The notes under the pieces are model-generated. The model was not told the origin of the DNA. It did no database searches and saw only the letters and a list, made by a program, of their open reading frames with translations. DNA of 64,000 nucleotides from Haloechinothrix halophila YIM 93223. Lineage in GTDB: Bacteria; Actinomycetota; Actinomycetes; Mycobacteriales; Pseudonocardiaceae. Location of the stretch: positions 619,723 through 683,722 of the forward strand of contig NZ_KI632509.1 in assembly GCF_000504245.1 (NCBI RefSeq). Direction: 5' to 3'. Of the stretch, positions 54,558 through 64,000 are shown one piece after another (position 1 is the first letter of the stretch; each line of letters opens with the position of its first letter). Both the position numbers and the translations under genes were made by a program.

Positions 54558-56765
54558 TCATGCACGTCCAAGCAGCCGGGAGACCCGGTTAGTCAGCGGA
54601 GCGAGTTCGTCAACCTTGAGTGCGGCGAGGATGCCGAAGGACACCCCGAGGCCGACGATGCTCTGCGCGATCAGCGACACCCATGCGTGCAGTGTGCTCG
54701 GCAGCGCGTCCGGTACCAGCATTCCGGTGACCACGGCGGCGGCGACGCCGAGCCCACTGGCGAACACGGTGAACAGGATGACACCGAGCACCCTGCGGCT
54801 GCGCAGATTACCAAGCCGCACCCAGAGCCAGACTTGGCCAAGTACCGCGCCGACGACGAAGGTCAGCGAGTTGACCATCATCGCGCCGAGCACGACCTGT
54901 TTCGGGTCGAGCAGCGCCGCGGACAGGTAAAGCAGCGGCACCTTCACCGCCGTCATGACCAGCATGATCAACGTCGGCGTCCTGGCATCCTTGAGCGCGT
55001 AGAACACCCGCAGTTGCAGCATGACCAGCGCGTACGGCAGCAGCCCGAACGCGGCGATGGCCAGCGACTCACCGAGCCGCCCCGCGGAGGCGACGTCGCT
55101 CTCGCCGTACGAGAACAGCGCGACACCGATCGATGAGCCGACGACGGTCATCACCGCGGCGATCGGCAACAGCGTCACCGTTGAGATGCGGGAGGCGTAC
55201 GACAGGTTGGAGATCAGCTTGGGGTGGTCGCCATCGGCCGCGGCCCTGCTCATCCTCGGCATGATCGCGGTGAGCAGCGAGACGCCGATGACGCCGTATG
55301 GCAGCTGGAACAGCAGCCAGGCGTTGTAATACGCCGTCATACCGCCTTGGTCGCCAGCGGTGAGCACTCGCGTCGTGACGATGTAGCCGATCTGGCTGAC
55401 CGCGACGTAGCCGAGGATCCACGCCGCGAGGCCGCCGAACTCCTTCATCCGGGAGTCGAGCCCGAAGTTCCACTTGAACCGGAAGCCGGTGCGCAGCATC
55501 GGCGGGATCAGCATCACCGCTTGGGCCACGATGCCGAGCGAGACGCCGATGCCGAGGGTGAGCAGCTTCGCGTCGCCCATCCGCACCGGGTCGATCGAGA
55601 TCTCGCCCGGCACGAGCGCGAACACGCCGATGGTGGCCATCACGACCAGGTTGTTGACCACCGGCGCCCATGCTGGCGGGCCGAAGATCTGCTTGGCATT
55701 CAGTATCGCCATGAGCAGCGCGAACACGCCGTAGAACAGGATCTGCGGCAGCAGCAGGTAGGCGAACGCCGTGGTCAGCTCTGGGTTCGCGCGGTCGGTG
55801 GACGCGTCGACGTACACCGAGGTGAACAGCGGTGCGGCGAACACCGCGATGACCGTGGCTACCGCGAGCAGGCTCAACGCGACAGTCAGCAGCCGTTGCG
55901 TGTACTCCTGGCCGCCATCGGGGTCGTCCTGCGAGCGCACGAGCAGCGGCACCACGATGCTGGCCAGCACGCCACCGAGCAGCAGCTCGTAGATGATGTT
56001 GGGCAGAGTGTTCGCCACGTTGAACGAGTCGTTGCTGACACCGAAGCCGAGTGCCCAGACCAGCATGATCTTCCACAGGAAGCCGGTGATGCGGCTGATC
56101 AGCGAGGCGATCGCGATCTTGCCGGTCGACTTGGCCAGCGACTCCTTCGCCGCTGGCCGCTCCGGTGCCTCGGTGGGCTCGCCCGGCGCTGTCGGCGCGC
56201 CGACAGCGGGCAGTACCCGGGTGAGCTCCTGATACGGCTGCAGGACGTCCGGGTCGGCCGTCGGCCAGCGGTGGGACGGCGGCTGTCCGTACGGCGCGCG
56301 CGGTGGCCTCGGCGGGCGTGGCGGGCGCTGTCGCGGCCGTTGTGCTGGTCGCCTGGGTCCGTGTGGTGGGCGGGGCCCTCCGCCAGGTCCGGGTGTGCCG
56401 GGTGATTCCTGTGCCGGGCGTTGTTGGGGCCGCTGCGGCCGCTGTCCGCCTGGCGGTGTGCCGGGTGGTTGTCCCTGTGGGTGACCCGGTGGCGGGCCAG
56501 GTGGCTGTCCCCTCGGTGGCTCCGGTGGCGGCCCCTGGGGCGGGTGCTGTGGCCCGCCGTGGCCGTGCCCCGGCCGCGGTCCGGGCGGTGGCCCAGGCAC
56601 CGGGCTCTGTGCGGGGCGGGTCGGCTGATCGTGCGGTGGCGGCGGCTCGTCGTGCTCTGGACGCTGGCCGCCCTGCTGCGCCTCGCCGTGGGGTGGCGGC
56701 GGGCCGTGTGGCGGCGGTTGCGGACGGCGCGATGGGAAGGGTCGCCGGGGTGGCTCTGTGTTCAA
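54558..56765 (-). CDS. murJ: Lipid II flippase MurJ (MviN) with long Pro-rich N-terminus
   Basis: 735 residues from TTG 56765 (GAGGATGGGA upstream). The first about 200 residues are Pro/Gln/His/Gly-rich and disordered; the MOP-fold core starts near KIAIASLISRITGFLWKIML and has about 14 helices with SNDSFNVANTLPNIIYELLL, RVFYALKDARTPTLI. Flips lipid II across the membrane. The stop is 108 bp before the pseudokinase gene; upstream is the DUF6049 gene, the conserved actinobacterial order. Confidence 0.93.
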   Translation of the reverse strand: MNTEPPRRPFPSRRPQPPPHGPPPPHGEAQQGGQRPEHDEPPPPHDQPTRPAQSPVPGPPPGPRPGHGHGGPQHPPQGPPPEPPRGQPPGPPPGHPQGQPPGTPPGGQRPQRPQQRPAQESPGTPGPGGGPRPPHGPRRPAQRPRQRPPRPPRPPRAPYGQPPSHRWPTADPDVLQPYQELTRVLPAVGAPTAPGEPTEAPERPAAKESLAKSTGKIAIASLISRITGFLWKIMLVWALGFGVSNDSFNVANTLPNIIYELLLGGVLASIVVPLLVRSQDDPDGGQEYTQRLLTVALSLLAVATVIAVFAAPLFTSVYVDASTDRANPELTTAFAYLLLPQILFYGVFALLMAILNAKQIFGPPAWAPVVNNLVVMATIGVFALVPGEISIDPVRMGDAKLLTLGIGVSLGIVAQAVMLIPPMLRTGFRFKWNFGLDSRMKEFGGLAAWILGYVAVSQIGYIVTTRVLTAGDQGGMTAYYNAWLLFQLPYGVIGVSLLTAIMPRMSRAAADGDHPKLISNLSYASRISTVTLLPIAAVMTVVGSSIGVALFSYGESDVASAGRLGESLAIAAFGLLPYALVMLQLRVFYALKDARTPTLIMLVMTAVKVPLLYLSAALLDPKQVVLGAMMVNSLTFVVGAVLGQVWLWVRLGNLRSRRVLGVILFTVFASGLGVAAAVVTGMLVPDALPSTLHAWVSLIAQSIVGLGVSFGILAALKVDELAPLTNRVSRLLGRA

Positions 56766-56816
56766 CGCGGTCCCATCCTCGCGACGTCGATCCCGGTTGT
56801 GGCGCGCCGCCGGAGT

Positions 56817-58982
56817 CTAACCCCGCTCGGCTCCGTTGGAGCGGAGCCTACGGTGGATTCGCCGTCCCGCGAGCAACAGCAACGCGCCGCCTGCTACTGC
56901 GGTCACGATAACTGTGACGACCCCATACTCGGTTGATGCCAGCTGGAATCGCGTGGGACGACCCAGCGGCGTGCCGCCCGGTGTGCTCAGCGACACGTCC
57001 ACCGTGAACCGGCCGGCACGCATCGCCTCCGCGGGGACCCGCAGGTTGACCGAGGACTCCGGCGCGAGCTTCTGGTCGCTGATGTCGTCCGGCCGCAGGC
57101 CGCTTGTGCTGGACAGCGTCACCCGAACGATGATGTCGACCGGTAGGTCGTTGCGGATCGACACCGGAATCGGCGACGACCCGGACGCCAGCGAGATGGT
57201 GCGGTCCGGCTCGGTGATGCTGACCTCACCCAGCAGTTCGGTCAGCTGGTTGTCCGCGTCGGCGACGGCGGCCCGCGCGACCGCCGCCTGATCGGGCAGC
57301 GCGTGCGATGTCGCCCGCAGCAGTCCCTCACGCACCGGGAGCAGCAGGTCAGCAGGGTCGACCTGCATGGTGGTCGCCTCAGTCATGGCGGACATCACGT
57401 CCTCGACGGTCGCCTCGATCCCCGCGATGTCGGCTGTGACCTCCCGTGACCCGCGTGGGTCGAGGCTGCCTTGCTGCGCGGGCCGCGTCGTGCCGTCGAC
57501 GTTCGCGCTGAAGAGGGCGCCTGCCTTCACCGGGACCAGCATGCCGTCGTCGGCGAGGTCGCCGATCCCGCGTAGTAGCCAGATCAGCTCGTCGTGCGGC
57601 GCGCTCCACTCCCTCGGTGGTGCGATGAGCAGCGGCGTATTGCCGCCGTCGCGCGCGCGGAAGGCGATGGTGGCGAGGCCGTTCTGGGTCGCGATGGCGG
57701 GTTCGTCCGCCGCGACAGTGGCATTGGCCGTGGTGTCATTGCGCGCGATGCCTGGCCGCAACGCGAGCGTGACCAGCTCGTTCGACGGCACGACGGTGTG
57801 TTCGCTTTCATCGGTGGTCACGGTGATCGGCTGGGCGGCCTGCCGTCCGCCCATGGCGCCGATGAGCAGGCTTTTGCCCGCCTCGCCCACGGCGTCCAGC
57901 GCCTGCGTGCTCAGTTCGCTTTCGATGGCGAGCGCGCCGTCCTGCGGTTTCACACCGAGGACATCGTTGATCACGCTTTCGCGGGATGCGGCCAGCGTGG
58001 CCAGGTCAGGGGAGCTGCCAGCGAGCAGCGAGATGTCGGCGCGTGCGTACGGCATCGGCACGACGCAGCCGCCCGCGACGAGGGTACGCAGGTCAGCAAG
58101 CCAAGCTTCGGCGTCGGCGCTGCCAGAACCCTCCGTCGTGCCTGGTCCGCTCCGCACCCGGTAGCCCCGCGTCATCGCGGAGGCCGTCGCGATCAGCTCG
58201 GGGTCGATGGCGAAACACAGCGAGGAGAACAGCTGGTCGTCGTCCCGCACCGACTCCGCGGCGCGTACCAGCGCGTCGAGTCGCCCGCCGGGCCGCATCT
58301 CCTCGGCGAGTGTGTCGTCGGCGAGGACGAGTCCGTCCCTGAGTCGATCCTCGACCACCCGCGGTGTGCTTGCGATCGGCCAGAGGATCGACGTCGCGGG
58401 CCCGCCGCTGAACTGTTCGCCGCTGTTGGTGCCGGGCACCGAGAGGACGGGCAGCAGCAGGTGTGACGCTGCCAGGCGTGCTTCCAGCCCGGCCTCCGGC
58501 CTGCCGTTGACGTTGATCAACAGCGGGTAGACACCCGATTCGGGGAACACGAAGCCGCCATCGCCGCCACGCAGGTTGACTTTGAGCGTGAAGGTCAGCT
58601 GCTGCTGCGGTACCAGCCTCGATCCGACGTCCTTGAACGGAGTGAGCTGGTAGTCCATCGGAGCGCCAGCCGTCAGCGCCTGGGTGAGCGTTCCCCGATT
58701 CGTCTGCTTCGAGCCGAGGTGCAACCGCGCCCTGAGATTGTCGACCGGTCGCTCGGAGATGTTGGTGAGCGTGACCTTGATCGCGAGGGTGCGCGACCGC
58801 GTCGTCACGATGCGTGGCGTCATCGACGCCACGTCGAGCCGCAGTGTCTCGGTCAGATCGGCAGGCGGCTGGGATGAGTCGTGTTGCCGCTCGGGTTCCG
58901 CCGCTCGCACGACCGAGGCAGGCATGCCGGTGAGTAACAGCAGCAGGACCGCGGCGCCGAGTGCGAGTGCGATTCGTGTCAC
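56817..58982 (-). CDS. DUF6049 secreted/membrane-anchored protein
   Basis: 721 residues from GTG 58982. Signal peptide [20 protein letters not shown] (cleavage about residue 27), a large extracytoplasmic region with beta-sandwich-like ends ([40 protein letters not shown]), and a C-terminal helix [20 protein letters not shown] followed by a basic tail. Matches the conserved protein upstream of murJ in actinobacteria (Rv3909-like). Function unknown, probably envelope. The start overlaps the NUDIX stop by 4 bp. Confidence 0.9.
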   Translation of the reverse strand: MTRIALALGAAVLLLLLTGMPASVVRAAEPERQHDSSQPPADLTETLRLDVASMTPRIVTTRSRTLAIKVTLTNISERPVDNLRARLHLGSKQTNRGTLTQALTAGAPMDYQLTPFKDVGSRLVPQQQLTFTLKVNLRGGDGGFVFPESGVYPLLINVNGRPEAGLEARLAASHLLLPVLSVPGTNSGEQFSGGPATSILWPIASTPRVVEDRLRDGLVLADDTLAEEMRPGGRLDALVRAAESVRDDDQLFSSLCFAIDPELIATASAMTRGYRVRSGPGTTEGSGSADAEAWLADLRTLVAGGCVVPMPYARADISLLAGSSPDLATLAASRESVINDVLGVKPQDGALAIESELSTQALDAVGEAGKSLLIGAMGGRQAAQPITVTTDESEHTVVPSNELVTLALRPGIARNDTTANATVAADEPAIATQNGLATIAFRARDGGNTPLLIAPPREWSAPHDELIWLLRGIGDLADDGMLVPVKAGALFSANVDGTTRPAQQGSLDPRGSREVTADIAGIEATVEDVMSAMTEATTMQVDPADLLLPVREGLLRATSHALPDQAAVARAAVADADNQLTELLGEVSITEPDRTISLASGSSPIPVSIRNDLPVDIIVRVTLSSTSGLRPDDISDQKLAPESSVNLRVPAEAMRAGRFTVDVSLSTPGGTPLGRPTRFQLASTEYGVVTVIVTAVAGGALLLLAGRRIHRRLRSNGAERG

Positions 58983-59458
58983 TCGGATACCTCATCAGGA
59001 CGCCGTTCGGCGAGTGACCCGGGGTTGGCGTGGCCGTCGGCGGCGAGCAGTTCGCGCGCTTTGGCGACGAGCCTGCGCTCATCGCCGTAGGCCAGCGTGG
59101 TCGGCAGCTCGCTGAGCCGGACCCACGCGACCTCGGTGACCTCGTCGTCCTCGTCGCACAGCTGGCCACCGGTCGCTTCGAGCAGGAAGTGGTGCACGGT
59201 CTTGTGCACTCTGCGGCCATCGGCGACGAACCAGTAGTCGATCTCGCCAAGCGGTAGCAGCACCCGCGCCGAAATGCCGGTCTCCTCCTTCACCTCACGC
59301 ACCGCTGTTTCCTGGTGCGTTTCGCCGTCCTCGACGTGCCCCTTCGGCAGCGACCACAGCAGCGAACCGCTACGGTCCAGCCTGCCGATGAGGACGGCAT
59401 GGCGGTGCCCTGGGTCGACGACGAGGCCACCCGCTGACGTCTCGTCGACCGTCGTCAT
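58979..59458 (-). CDS. NUDIX hydrolase
   Basis: 159 residues from ATG 59458. NUDIX box [20 protein letters not shown] followed by TG matches Gx5Ex7REUxEExGU. Starts [27 protein letters not shown] typical of the MutT/Rv3908 group, which hydrolyse (d)NTP derivatives or diadenosine polyphosphates. Overlaps the DUF6049 gene. Divergent from cca. Confidence 0.93.
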   Translation of the reverse strand: MTTVDETSAGGLVVDPGHRHAVLIGRLDRSGSLLWSLPKGHVEDGETHQETAVREVKEETGISARVLLPLGEIDYWFVADGRRVHKTVHHFLLEATGGQLCDEDDEVTEVAWVRLSELPTTLAYGDERRLVAKARELLAADGHANPGSLAERRPDEVSE

Positions 59459-59617
59459 GCGCCGAGGGCGGTGACGCCGTGATCGGCGTCCAGGCTTAGT
59501 CCGCCGCGATTCACCGCGCGCGTCACCGGATCCTGGCATACCAGCGATGCTAGCGGGAATGGCGCTGTCCCGAGTCCGAACTCGGCCAGCCAGGCGCGGA
59601 CGCTAGGCTAAATCGCC

Positions 59618-61087
59618 GTGCCTGATACCAGCTCCAACCGCCACGCCAAGCACAGTGCTCAGCGCAACGCCGTTGCCGAACTGATGCGCATCTCGCCCGT
59701 CGCCGATGAGCTGACCAAGCGGTTCTCTCAAGCGGGGCACCAGCTGTTCCTCGTCGGTGGCAGCGTGCGGGACGCACTGCTCGGCAGGCTGTCCGATGAC
59801 CTCGACTTCACGACGTCCGCGCGGCCAGCGGAGATACTCAAGATCGTCGGCGGCTGGGCGGACGCGGTCTGGGAGACCGGCATCGAGTTCGGCACCGTCG
59901 GCCTCACCAAGGGCGGCACCCAACTGGAGATCACCACGTTCCGCGCGGACACCTACGACCGCGTTGGCCGCAACCCCGACGTCGTCTTCGGCGACAACAT
60001 CGAGGGGGACCTCAAGCGCCGCGACTTCACCGTCAACGCGATGGCGATCGATTTGTCGGTCAAGCGCTTCATCGACCCGTATGGCGGGATGGACGCTCTC
60101 AGCGAAGGGCTGTTGGACACGCCTGCCCCGCCGGAGGAGTCGTTCGCGGACGACCCGCTGCGGATGCTGCGCGCCGCCCGGTTCGTCTCGCAGCTCGGCT
60201 TCGTACCCGCGCGTCGGGTCGCGAAGGCCATGACTGACATGTCCGGCGAGATCACCCGCATTACCGCCGAGCGGGTGCAGGCCGAGCTGAGCAAGCTGAT
60301 GCTGGGCACCAAGCCCCGGCTCGGCATCGACCTGATGACCCACACCGGGCTCGCCGAGCACATCATCCCCGAGGTGCCCGGCATGCGGCTCGCGATCGAC
60401 GAGCACCACCAGCACAAGGACGTCTACGAGCACTCGCTGACGGTGCTGGACCAGGCGATCGACCTGGAGACCAGGCACGAGCCGACGACGGAGCCCGACC
60501 TTGTGCTGCGGCTCGCCGCCTTGCTGCACGACATCGGCAAGCCCGCGACACGGCGGTTCACCGAAGGCGGCGGCGTGACGTTCCACCACCACGAGGTCGT
60601 CGGCGCGAAGATGACGCGCAAGCGGTTGCGGGCGCTGCGTTACCCGAAGGACGTCATCAACGACGTCTCGCAGCTGGTGTTCCTGCACCTGCGGTTCCAC
60701 GGCTACGGCAAGGGCGAGTGGACCGACTCCGCGGTGCGGCGCTACGTCGCGGACGCCGGTGAGTTGCTGCCGAAGCTGCACAAGCTGGTGCGCGCCGACT
60801 GCACCACCCGCAACCGGCGCAAAGCCGCCGCGCTGCAACGCACCTACGACGATCTCGAAGAGCGCATCAAGCGCATCGCCGAGGAGGAGGACCTGGCGAA
60901 GGTCCGGCCCGACCTGGACGGTAACGAGATCATGCGGCTGCTCGACCTGCCGCCAGGACCGCTGGTCGGCAAGGCGTGGCGGTTCTTGAAGGAACTGCGG
61001 CTCGACAAGGGGCCACTCGAGCACGAAGAGGCCGTCGCGGCGCTGCGCGAGTGGGCCAAGGAACAGGGACTCGACGTCCCGGAGTGA
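59618..61087 (+). CDS. cca: CCA tRNA nucleotidyltransferase
   Basis: 489 residues from GTG 59618. Class II nucleotidyltransferase head LVGGSVRDALLGRLSDDLDF, EFGTVGLTKGGTQLEITTFR, RRDFTVNAMAIDL, then RNA-binding and an HD domain LRLAALLHDIGKPATR. Adds or repairs CCA on tRNA 3' ends; needed because the tRNA genes here encode no CCA. Full length. Convergent with the TNT-like gene, 4 bp apart. Confidence 0.95.
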   Translation: MPDTSSNRHAKHSAQRNAVAELMRISPVADELTKRFSQAGHQLFLVGGSVRDALLGRLSDDLDFTTSARPAEILKIVGGWADAVWETGIEFGTVGLTKGGTQLEITTFRADTYDRVGRNPDVVFGDNIEGDLKRRDFTVNAMAIDLSVKRFIDPYGGMDALSEGLLDTPAPPEESFADDPLRMLRAARFVSQLGFVPARRVAKAMTDMSGEITRITAERVQAELSKLMLGTKPRLGIDLMTHTGLAEHIIPEVPGMRLAIDEHHQHKDVYEHSLTVLDQAIDLETRHEPTTEPDLVLRLAALLHDIGKPATRRFTEGGGVTFHHHEVVGAKMTRKRLRALRYPKDVINDVSQLVFLHLRFHGYGKGEWTDSAVRRYVADAGELLPKLHKLVRADCTTRNRRKAAALQRTYDDLEERIKRIAEEEDLAKVRPDLDGNEIMRLLDLPPGPLVGKAWRFLKELRLDKGPLEHEEAVAALREWAKEQGLDVPE

Positions 61088-61091
61088 GCGG

Positions 61092-63014
61092 CTACTCCAG
61101 CGCCTCGAGCGCGCCGGTGGAGACGTGCTGGCCGATGGGCCTTGGCAGCAGGTAGGCCAGCGCGCCGCCGGGCATCCCGCCCCAGGGCAGCGTGACGCCG
61201 GTCAGCACCCGTAGCGGACGCCGCAGCCGGTACTCGGTGCGGTGGCCCTCGCGGTCCGGCAGCAACGACGTCTCCCGGAACGTCGCCGACGCCTCGTGCG
61301 TGAGGTTGCCCGCGTCGTCACCGAACCGCACCAGCCGCGTGCCGGCTGGCAGCGTGACGATGCGCTTGCCCCGTAACAGCGTCAACGGCGGCTCACCCCG
61401 CAGCGGCACGATCGGCCAGTCGGTCGGGTGCTCCTCGTCGTGCGGCGCGGCCAGTGCCCGCGTCGGGTGGAACGCCAGCACACCGAGCAGGTGCGCGGCG
61501 GCCGCCTTGATCGTCGGGAATTCCTGGACGTCGCGCTGCTTGCCATCGGCGCACCAGGCGACTCGCCAGCCGCCGCTGGCCCGCAGCAGGCACCAGGCGT
61601 CGTCAGCCTGCTCCCCGAACCGGTACGCCTCTTTGCCGACACCCAGCTCGTCAAGCCGCTTGCGCAGCAGCGACAGCACCTCGGACGCCCGCAGCGTCGG
61701 GATCACGCTGTCGTCCCGCTCGACCTCGGTAACGGCGTCCTGCTCGTCGAGGTCAGCGGCGGACTGCGGCGGGTAGGGCGCGCCGAGCACCTCGGCGCGG
61801 GCGGTGTCCCGCAGTCGTTGGCTGACGAACGGCGGCCGGTAGGAGTTCGCCCTGATGTGCGCGAGCAGGTCGGCCTCCGGTGAGACGCCGTGCATCCGCA
61901 GGTAGTGCGGCACGGCGGCGGACCAGATCCAGGTGCCGTCGGTGTGGAAGGCGTTCGGCACGCTCGGCGCGGTCTGCGGTGCGAACAGGTCCGGCGTCGG
62001 CGCATCGCCCACGTGTACGACCGGCGAGCGGTACAGGTAGTTCATCACCCCGCGCAGCTCACCACCTGGCACCGGCGCGCGGTTCACCACGGGACGTTTG
62101 CCGGGATGGTGCATGTCGACGACCTTGGCGTGCCGGAACGTCACGTCGAGCGGCAGCCCAGCGCGGGCGCCGAGCCATGGCGGCACGTGCCTGGTGTCCC
62201 TGGGGAAACGCCGCAGCTCCAACTCGAACGCCTGCGCCGCGTCCCTGCCGTCCTCGTCCGGCGCACGCCGCCAGCGTGGCTGGGACGACGCGTCGTAGTC
62301 GAAGGTGAAGTTGTCGTCCGGCGTGACGGTCATGGTGCCCTGGAACCACGTGCCGAGATTCGGCTGGTACATCAGCGCCCGCAGCTCGCTGAACAGCTGG
62401 CCGAGCAGTGGCGGCGCGGCGAGTGAGTGTGCGACGTCGTCCGCGACACCACGGACTTCGAGCTCGGCGTACCCGCCGACCTGCCGGAACCGGGCCGCCG
62501 TTGTGCCGCCGTCCGCGGGGCGCAGCTCGCGCAGGATGCGTCCGATCCTGCGCAGCAACCGCCGCTGGTCCGCTTCGCTCGCGTCGGCGGGGGCGCTCGC
62601 GCCGAGGCCGTGGTACTCCTGCCACAGCGCTTCGACGTCGGCGGGCTTGGCCACGGCCCCGAAGTGGCGTTCCTCGCCCATCGGCGTCAGGCCGAGTTCG
62701 GCGGCGACGGTCGCGTCCGAACCGATCCAGTGCAGCTCAAGCGTGCCGTCCGTGTGCTGGTCAGCGAGCGCGAACGTCTCCTCGGCGAACCGGCAGTGGG
62801 TGCGGATGGTGAACGTCGATGGCAGGTCGTCCTCGGCGACGAGCTTGGCCGCCGCGCCGTCGTGCGTGGTGTCGAAGCCGTCCGGTTGCTGGCCTTCCGG
62901 CGCGATGAGCAGCACTTTTCCCTCCGCGGTCGAGGGTGTGACACGAAACGGAGTGCCGTTCCACAAGGCGTACTGGGCGTCCGGGTGTACAGCGGGCAGA
63001 GCCTGATGACGCAC
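61092..63014 (-). CDS. TNT-domain (NADase toxin-like) protein
   Basis: 640 residues. The last about 90 resemble the TNT (tuberculosis necrotizing toxin) fold: LPAGTRLVRFGDDAGNLTHE, YRLRRPLRVLTGVTLPWGGM, PGGALAYLLPRPIGQHVSTG. Characterised TNT domains have FGQPGGG near here; this protein has GGMPGG, so the Gln expected from memory of the family may be Met. The N-terminal 540 residues are cytoplasmic-looking with no signal peptide, and include a LLRRIGRILRELRP helix and repeated modules related to immunity-type or DUF4237 proteins of actinobacteria. The role may be housekeeping rather than toxic. The start follows GGAGGGAAATTCC. Confidence 0.7.
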   Translation of the reverse strand: MRHQALPAVHPDAQYALWNGTPFRVTPSTAEGKVLLIAPEGQQPDGFDTTHDGAAAKLVAEDDLPSTFTIRTHCRFAEETFALADQHTDGTLELHWIGSDATVAAELGLTPMGEERHFGAVAKPADVEALWQEYHGLGASAPADASEADQRRLLRRIGRILRELRPADGGTTAARFRQVGGYAELEVRGVADDVAHSLAAPPLLGQLFSELRALMYQPNLGTWFQGTMTVTPDDNFTFDYDASSQPRWRRAPDEDGRDAAQAFELELRRFPRDTRHVPPWLGARAGLPLDVTFRHAKVVDMHHPGKRPVVNRAPVPGGELRGVMNYLYRSPVVHVGDAPTPDLFAPQTAPSVPNAFHTDGTWIWSAAVPHYLRMHGVSPEADLLAHIRANSYRPPFVSQRLRDTARAEVLGAPYPPQSAADLDEQDAVTEVERDDSVIPTLRASEVLSLLRKRLDELGVGKEAYRFGEQADDAWCLLRASGGWRVAWCADGKQRDVQEFPTIKAAAAHLLGVLAFHPTRALAAPHDEEHPTDWPIVPLRGEPPLTLLRGKRIVTLPAGTRLVRFGDDAGNLTHEASATFRETSLLPDREGHRTEYRLRRPLRVLTGVTLPWGGMPGGALAYLLPRPIGQHVSTGALEALE

Positions 63015-63179
63015 GGAATTTCCCTCCAGGTGTTCCAGCTCAACTTATCGGTTCGCTGGGCCCGCACGCGCATCGCCTCGTGGTCAGCGACCGGCTGTGC
63101 TCGCGCGTTTGATGGCACCGGTTCCGCCGCAGCGTGGCCCCCGAAACCCCGCCACATCAGCCCGAGGTGGAGTGGGATT

Positions 63180-63758
63180 ATGGACCCCGTGCGCGCGGAT
63201 GCCATTGCGCAGGGTTGCCTGCTTGTCGCTGATCCCACCATGTCCGACCCGAATTTTCGCCGAACGGTGGTCTTCATCCTCCACCACGGCGACGAGGGCA
63301 CGCTCGGCGTCGTGCTGAATCGGCCGGGCGAGGTGCCGGTCGACCAGGTGGCGCCGGACTGGGCCGCTTACGTCGGCGATCCCGGCGAGGCGTTCATCGG
63401 CGGTCCTGTCGAGCAGGACACGCCGTTGTGCCTCGCGGCGCTCCGCAACGGGGAGACGTCGTCCTCCGTGCCGGGCACCATCGCCGTCAGCGGTCCGGTC
63501 GCGCTCGTCGTGCTTGACTCCGACCCCGACGAGCTGGTGGCCAAGGTGCGTGGGATGCGGGTGTTCCTCGGCTACGCGGGCTGGGATGCCGGCCAGCTCG
63601 AGGGGGAACTGGAGCGCGAAGACTGGATCGTGGTCCCCGCGCTGCCCAGCGACGTCTTCGCCGCGCCTGGCACCGATCTGTGGGCCAGGGTGCTGCGCCG
63701 TCAAGGCGTCCCGACGGCGCTACTCGCCACGCACCCCGGCGACCTGCAGCTGAACTAG
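63180..63758 (+). CDS. yqgE: YqgE/AlgH family protein
   Basis: 192 residues from ATG 63180. GCLLVADPTMSDPNFRRTVV; FILHHGDEGTLGVVLNRPGE; FIGGPVEQDTPLCLAALRNG; VFLGYAGWDAGQLEGELERE, all DUF179 signatures. Function unknown. The long in-frame opening from 62427 is antisense to the TNT-like gene and not coding. Overlaps the stop of the convergent membrane gene by 4 bp. Confidence 0.95.
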   Translation: MDPVRADAIAQGCLLVADPTMSDPNFRRTVVFILHHGDEGTLGVVLNRPGEVPVDQVAPDWAAYVGDPGEAFIGGPVEQDTPLCLAALRNGETSSSVPGTIAVSGPVALVVLDSDPDELVAKVRGMRVFLGYAGWDAGQLEGELEREDWIVVPALPSDVFAAPGTDLWARVLRRQGVPTALLATHPGDLQLN

Positions 63759-64000
63759 CCGCAGCCGCCAGCGCCGCAGGCGCAACCCCCGCAGCCGCCC
63801 GCGGCGTCCTCAGCGGGCGCGGGCTCCGGGACGGCGGCAGCGGCGCGGTTGCCAAGCACACCACCGGCCGCGAGCAGGCCGAGCAGCCCGACGACGCCGA
63901 ACACCGCCGCCAGCGTCGTCCCGAGCGCGCCGGGCATGGCCAGCGCGGCGAGCCCGCTCGCGATGCCGACGACGCCCGCCGCCATGGTCGGGATGCCAGC
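63755..64000 (-). CDS. Membrane protein with Cys/Gly-rich tail, C-terminal part
   Basis: Open to the right window edge. The visible 81 residues have two hydrophobic helices (VVGIASGLAALAMPGALGTT; LAAVFGVVGLLGLLAAGGVL), then NRAAAAVPEPAPAEDAAGG and a tail CGGCACGAGGCG with four cysteines in 12 residues. The tail could bind metal. An ATG at 63985 could start a 76-residue protein, but helices usually continue upstream, so partial is more likely. Convergent with yqgE. Confidence 0.6.
   Translation of the reverse strand, partial: AGIPTMAAGVVGIASGLAALAMPGALGTTLAAVFGVVGLLGLLAAGGVLGNRAAAAVPEPAPAEDAAGGCGGCACGAGGCG

Noticed and set aside
59603..61024. Leftward open frame opposite cca
   Set aside because: Antisense to the conserved cca gene; no start signal.
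62427..63179. Long N-terminal extension of YqgE
   Set aside because: Antisense to the TNT-like gene; YqgE family proteins are about 190 residues and start at 63180.

Overview
The window is 64 kb of high-GC actinobacterial chromosome around the replication origin. Gene order (rpmH-rnpA-yidD-yidC-jag-rsmG-parA-parB on one side; dnaA, dnaN, gnd, recF, DUF721, gyrB, gyrA, DUF3566, tRNA-Ile, tRNA-Ala on the other), frequent GTG/TTG starts, a CwlM-TrxAB-SigM-MurJ block and a GyrA intein at the active-site tyrosine point to Pseudonocardiaceae (Saccharomonospora / Haloechinothrix / Amycolatopsis-like). The genus is a guess from memory of synteny.

Layout. 1-2.65 kb: start of a poly-gamma-glutamate synthase gene (pgsB/capB) coupled to a four-helix membrane protein with two sensor-like modules. 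2.9-3.9 kb: decayed genes. 4.0-17.1 kb: a genomic island at the 3' end of tRNA-Ala(UGC). A 47-bp copy of the tRNA 3' end lies at 4929-4975, and each copy has a truncated tyrosine integrase next to it. This is best read as two decayed, tandem integrative elements. Conjugation remnants (MobF relaxase tail, SprT-like protease, two HAD fragments) remain. Cargo that looks defensive is intact: a large NACHT ATPase with leucine-rich repeats, a TcmP / Gp37-Gp68 three-Cys pair with a winged-helix regulator and a perfect palindromic operator, and an unknown two-gene cassette sitting where the integrase catalytic domain should be.

17.1-22.5 kb: DLW-39 protein, type I IPP isomerase, two MFS transporters (one divergent from an ArsR-like regulator across a palindrome), tRNA-Ile and DUF3566. 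22.5-37.3 kb: gyrA with a 421-residue LAGLIDADG intein, an 18-bp tandem repeat before gyrA, gyrB, DUF721, recF, gnd, dnaN, the DnaA-box cluster of oriC (about 33.0-33.2 kb), then a CGNR zinc-finger gene and an MptB-type mannosyltransferase gene lying between oriC and dnaA, then dnaA.

37.9-44.8 kb: rpmH, rnpA, yidD, yidC, jag, a 1.1-kb gene-free stretch with three parS-like palindromes, rsmG, parA (a fourth parS sits in a small upstream ORF coupled to parA) and parB. A fifth parS is at 17.4 kb. 44.9-64 kb: D-Ala-D-Ala ligase family protein, PLP aminotransferase, GNAT, cwlM, trxA/trxB, anti-sigma/sigM, pseudokinase, murJ, DUF6049, NUDIX, CCA tRNA nucleotidyltransferase, a TNT-like protein, yqgE, and a membrane protein with a Cys-rich tail cut by the window edge.

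Together the conserved part covers replication start, chromosome segregation, topology, and cell-wall and redox control. The tRNA-Ala island is the accessory part and holds most of the unusual content.
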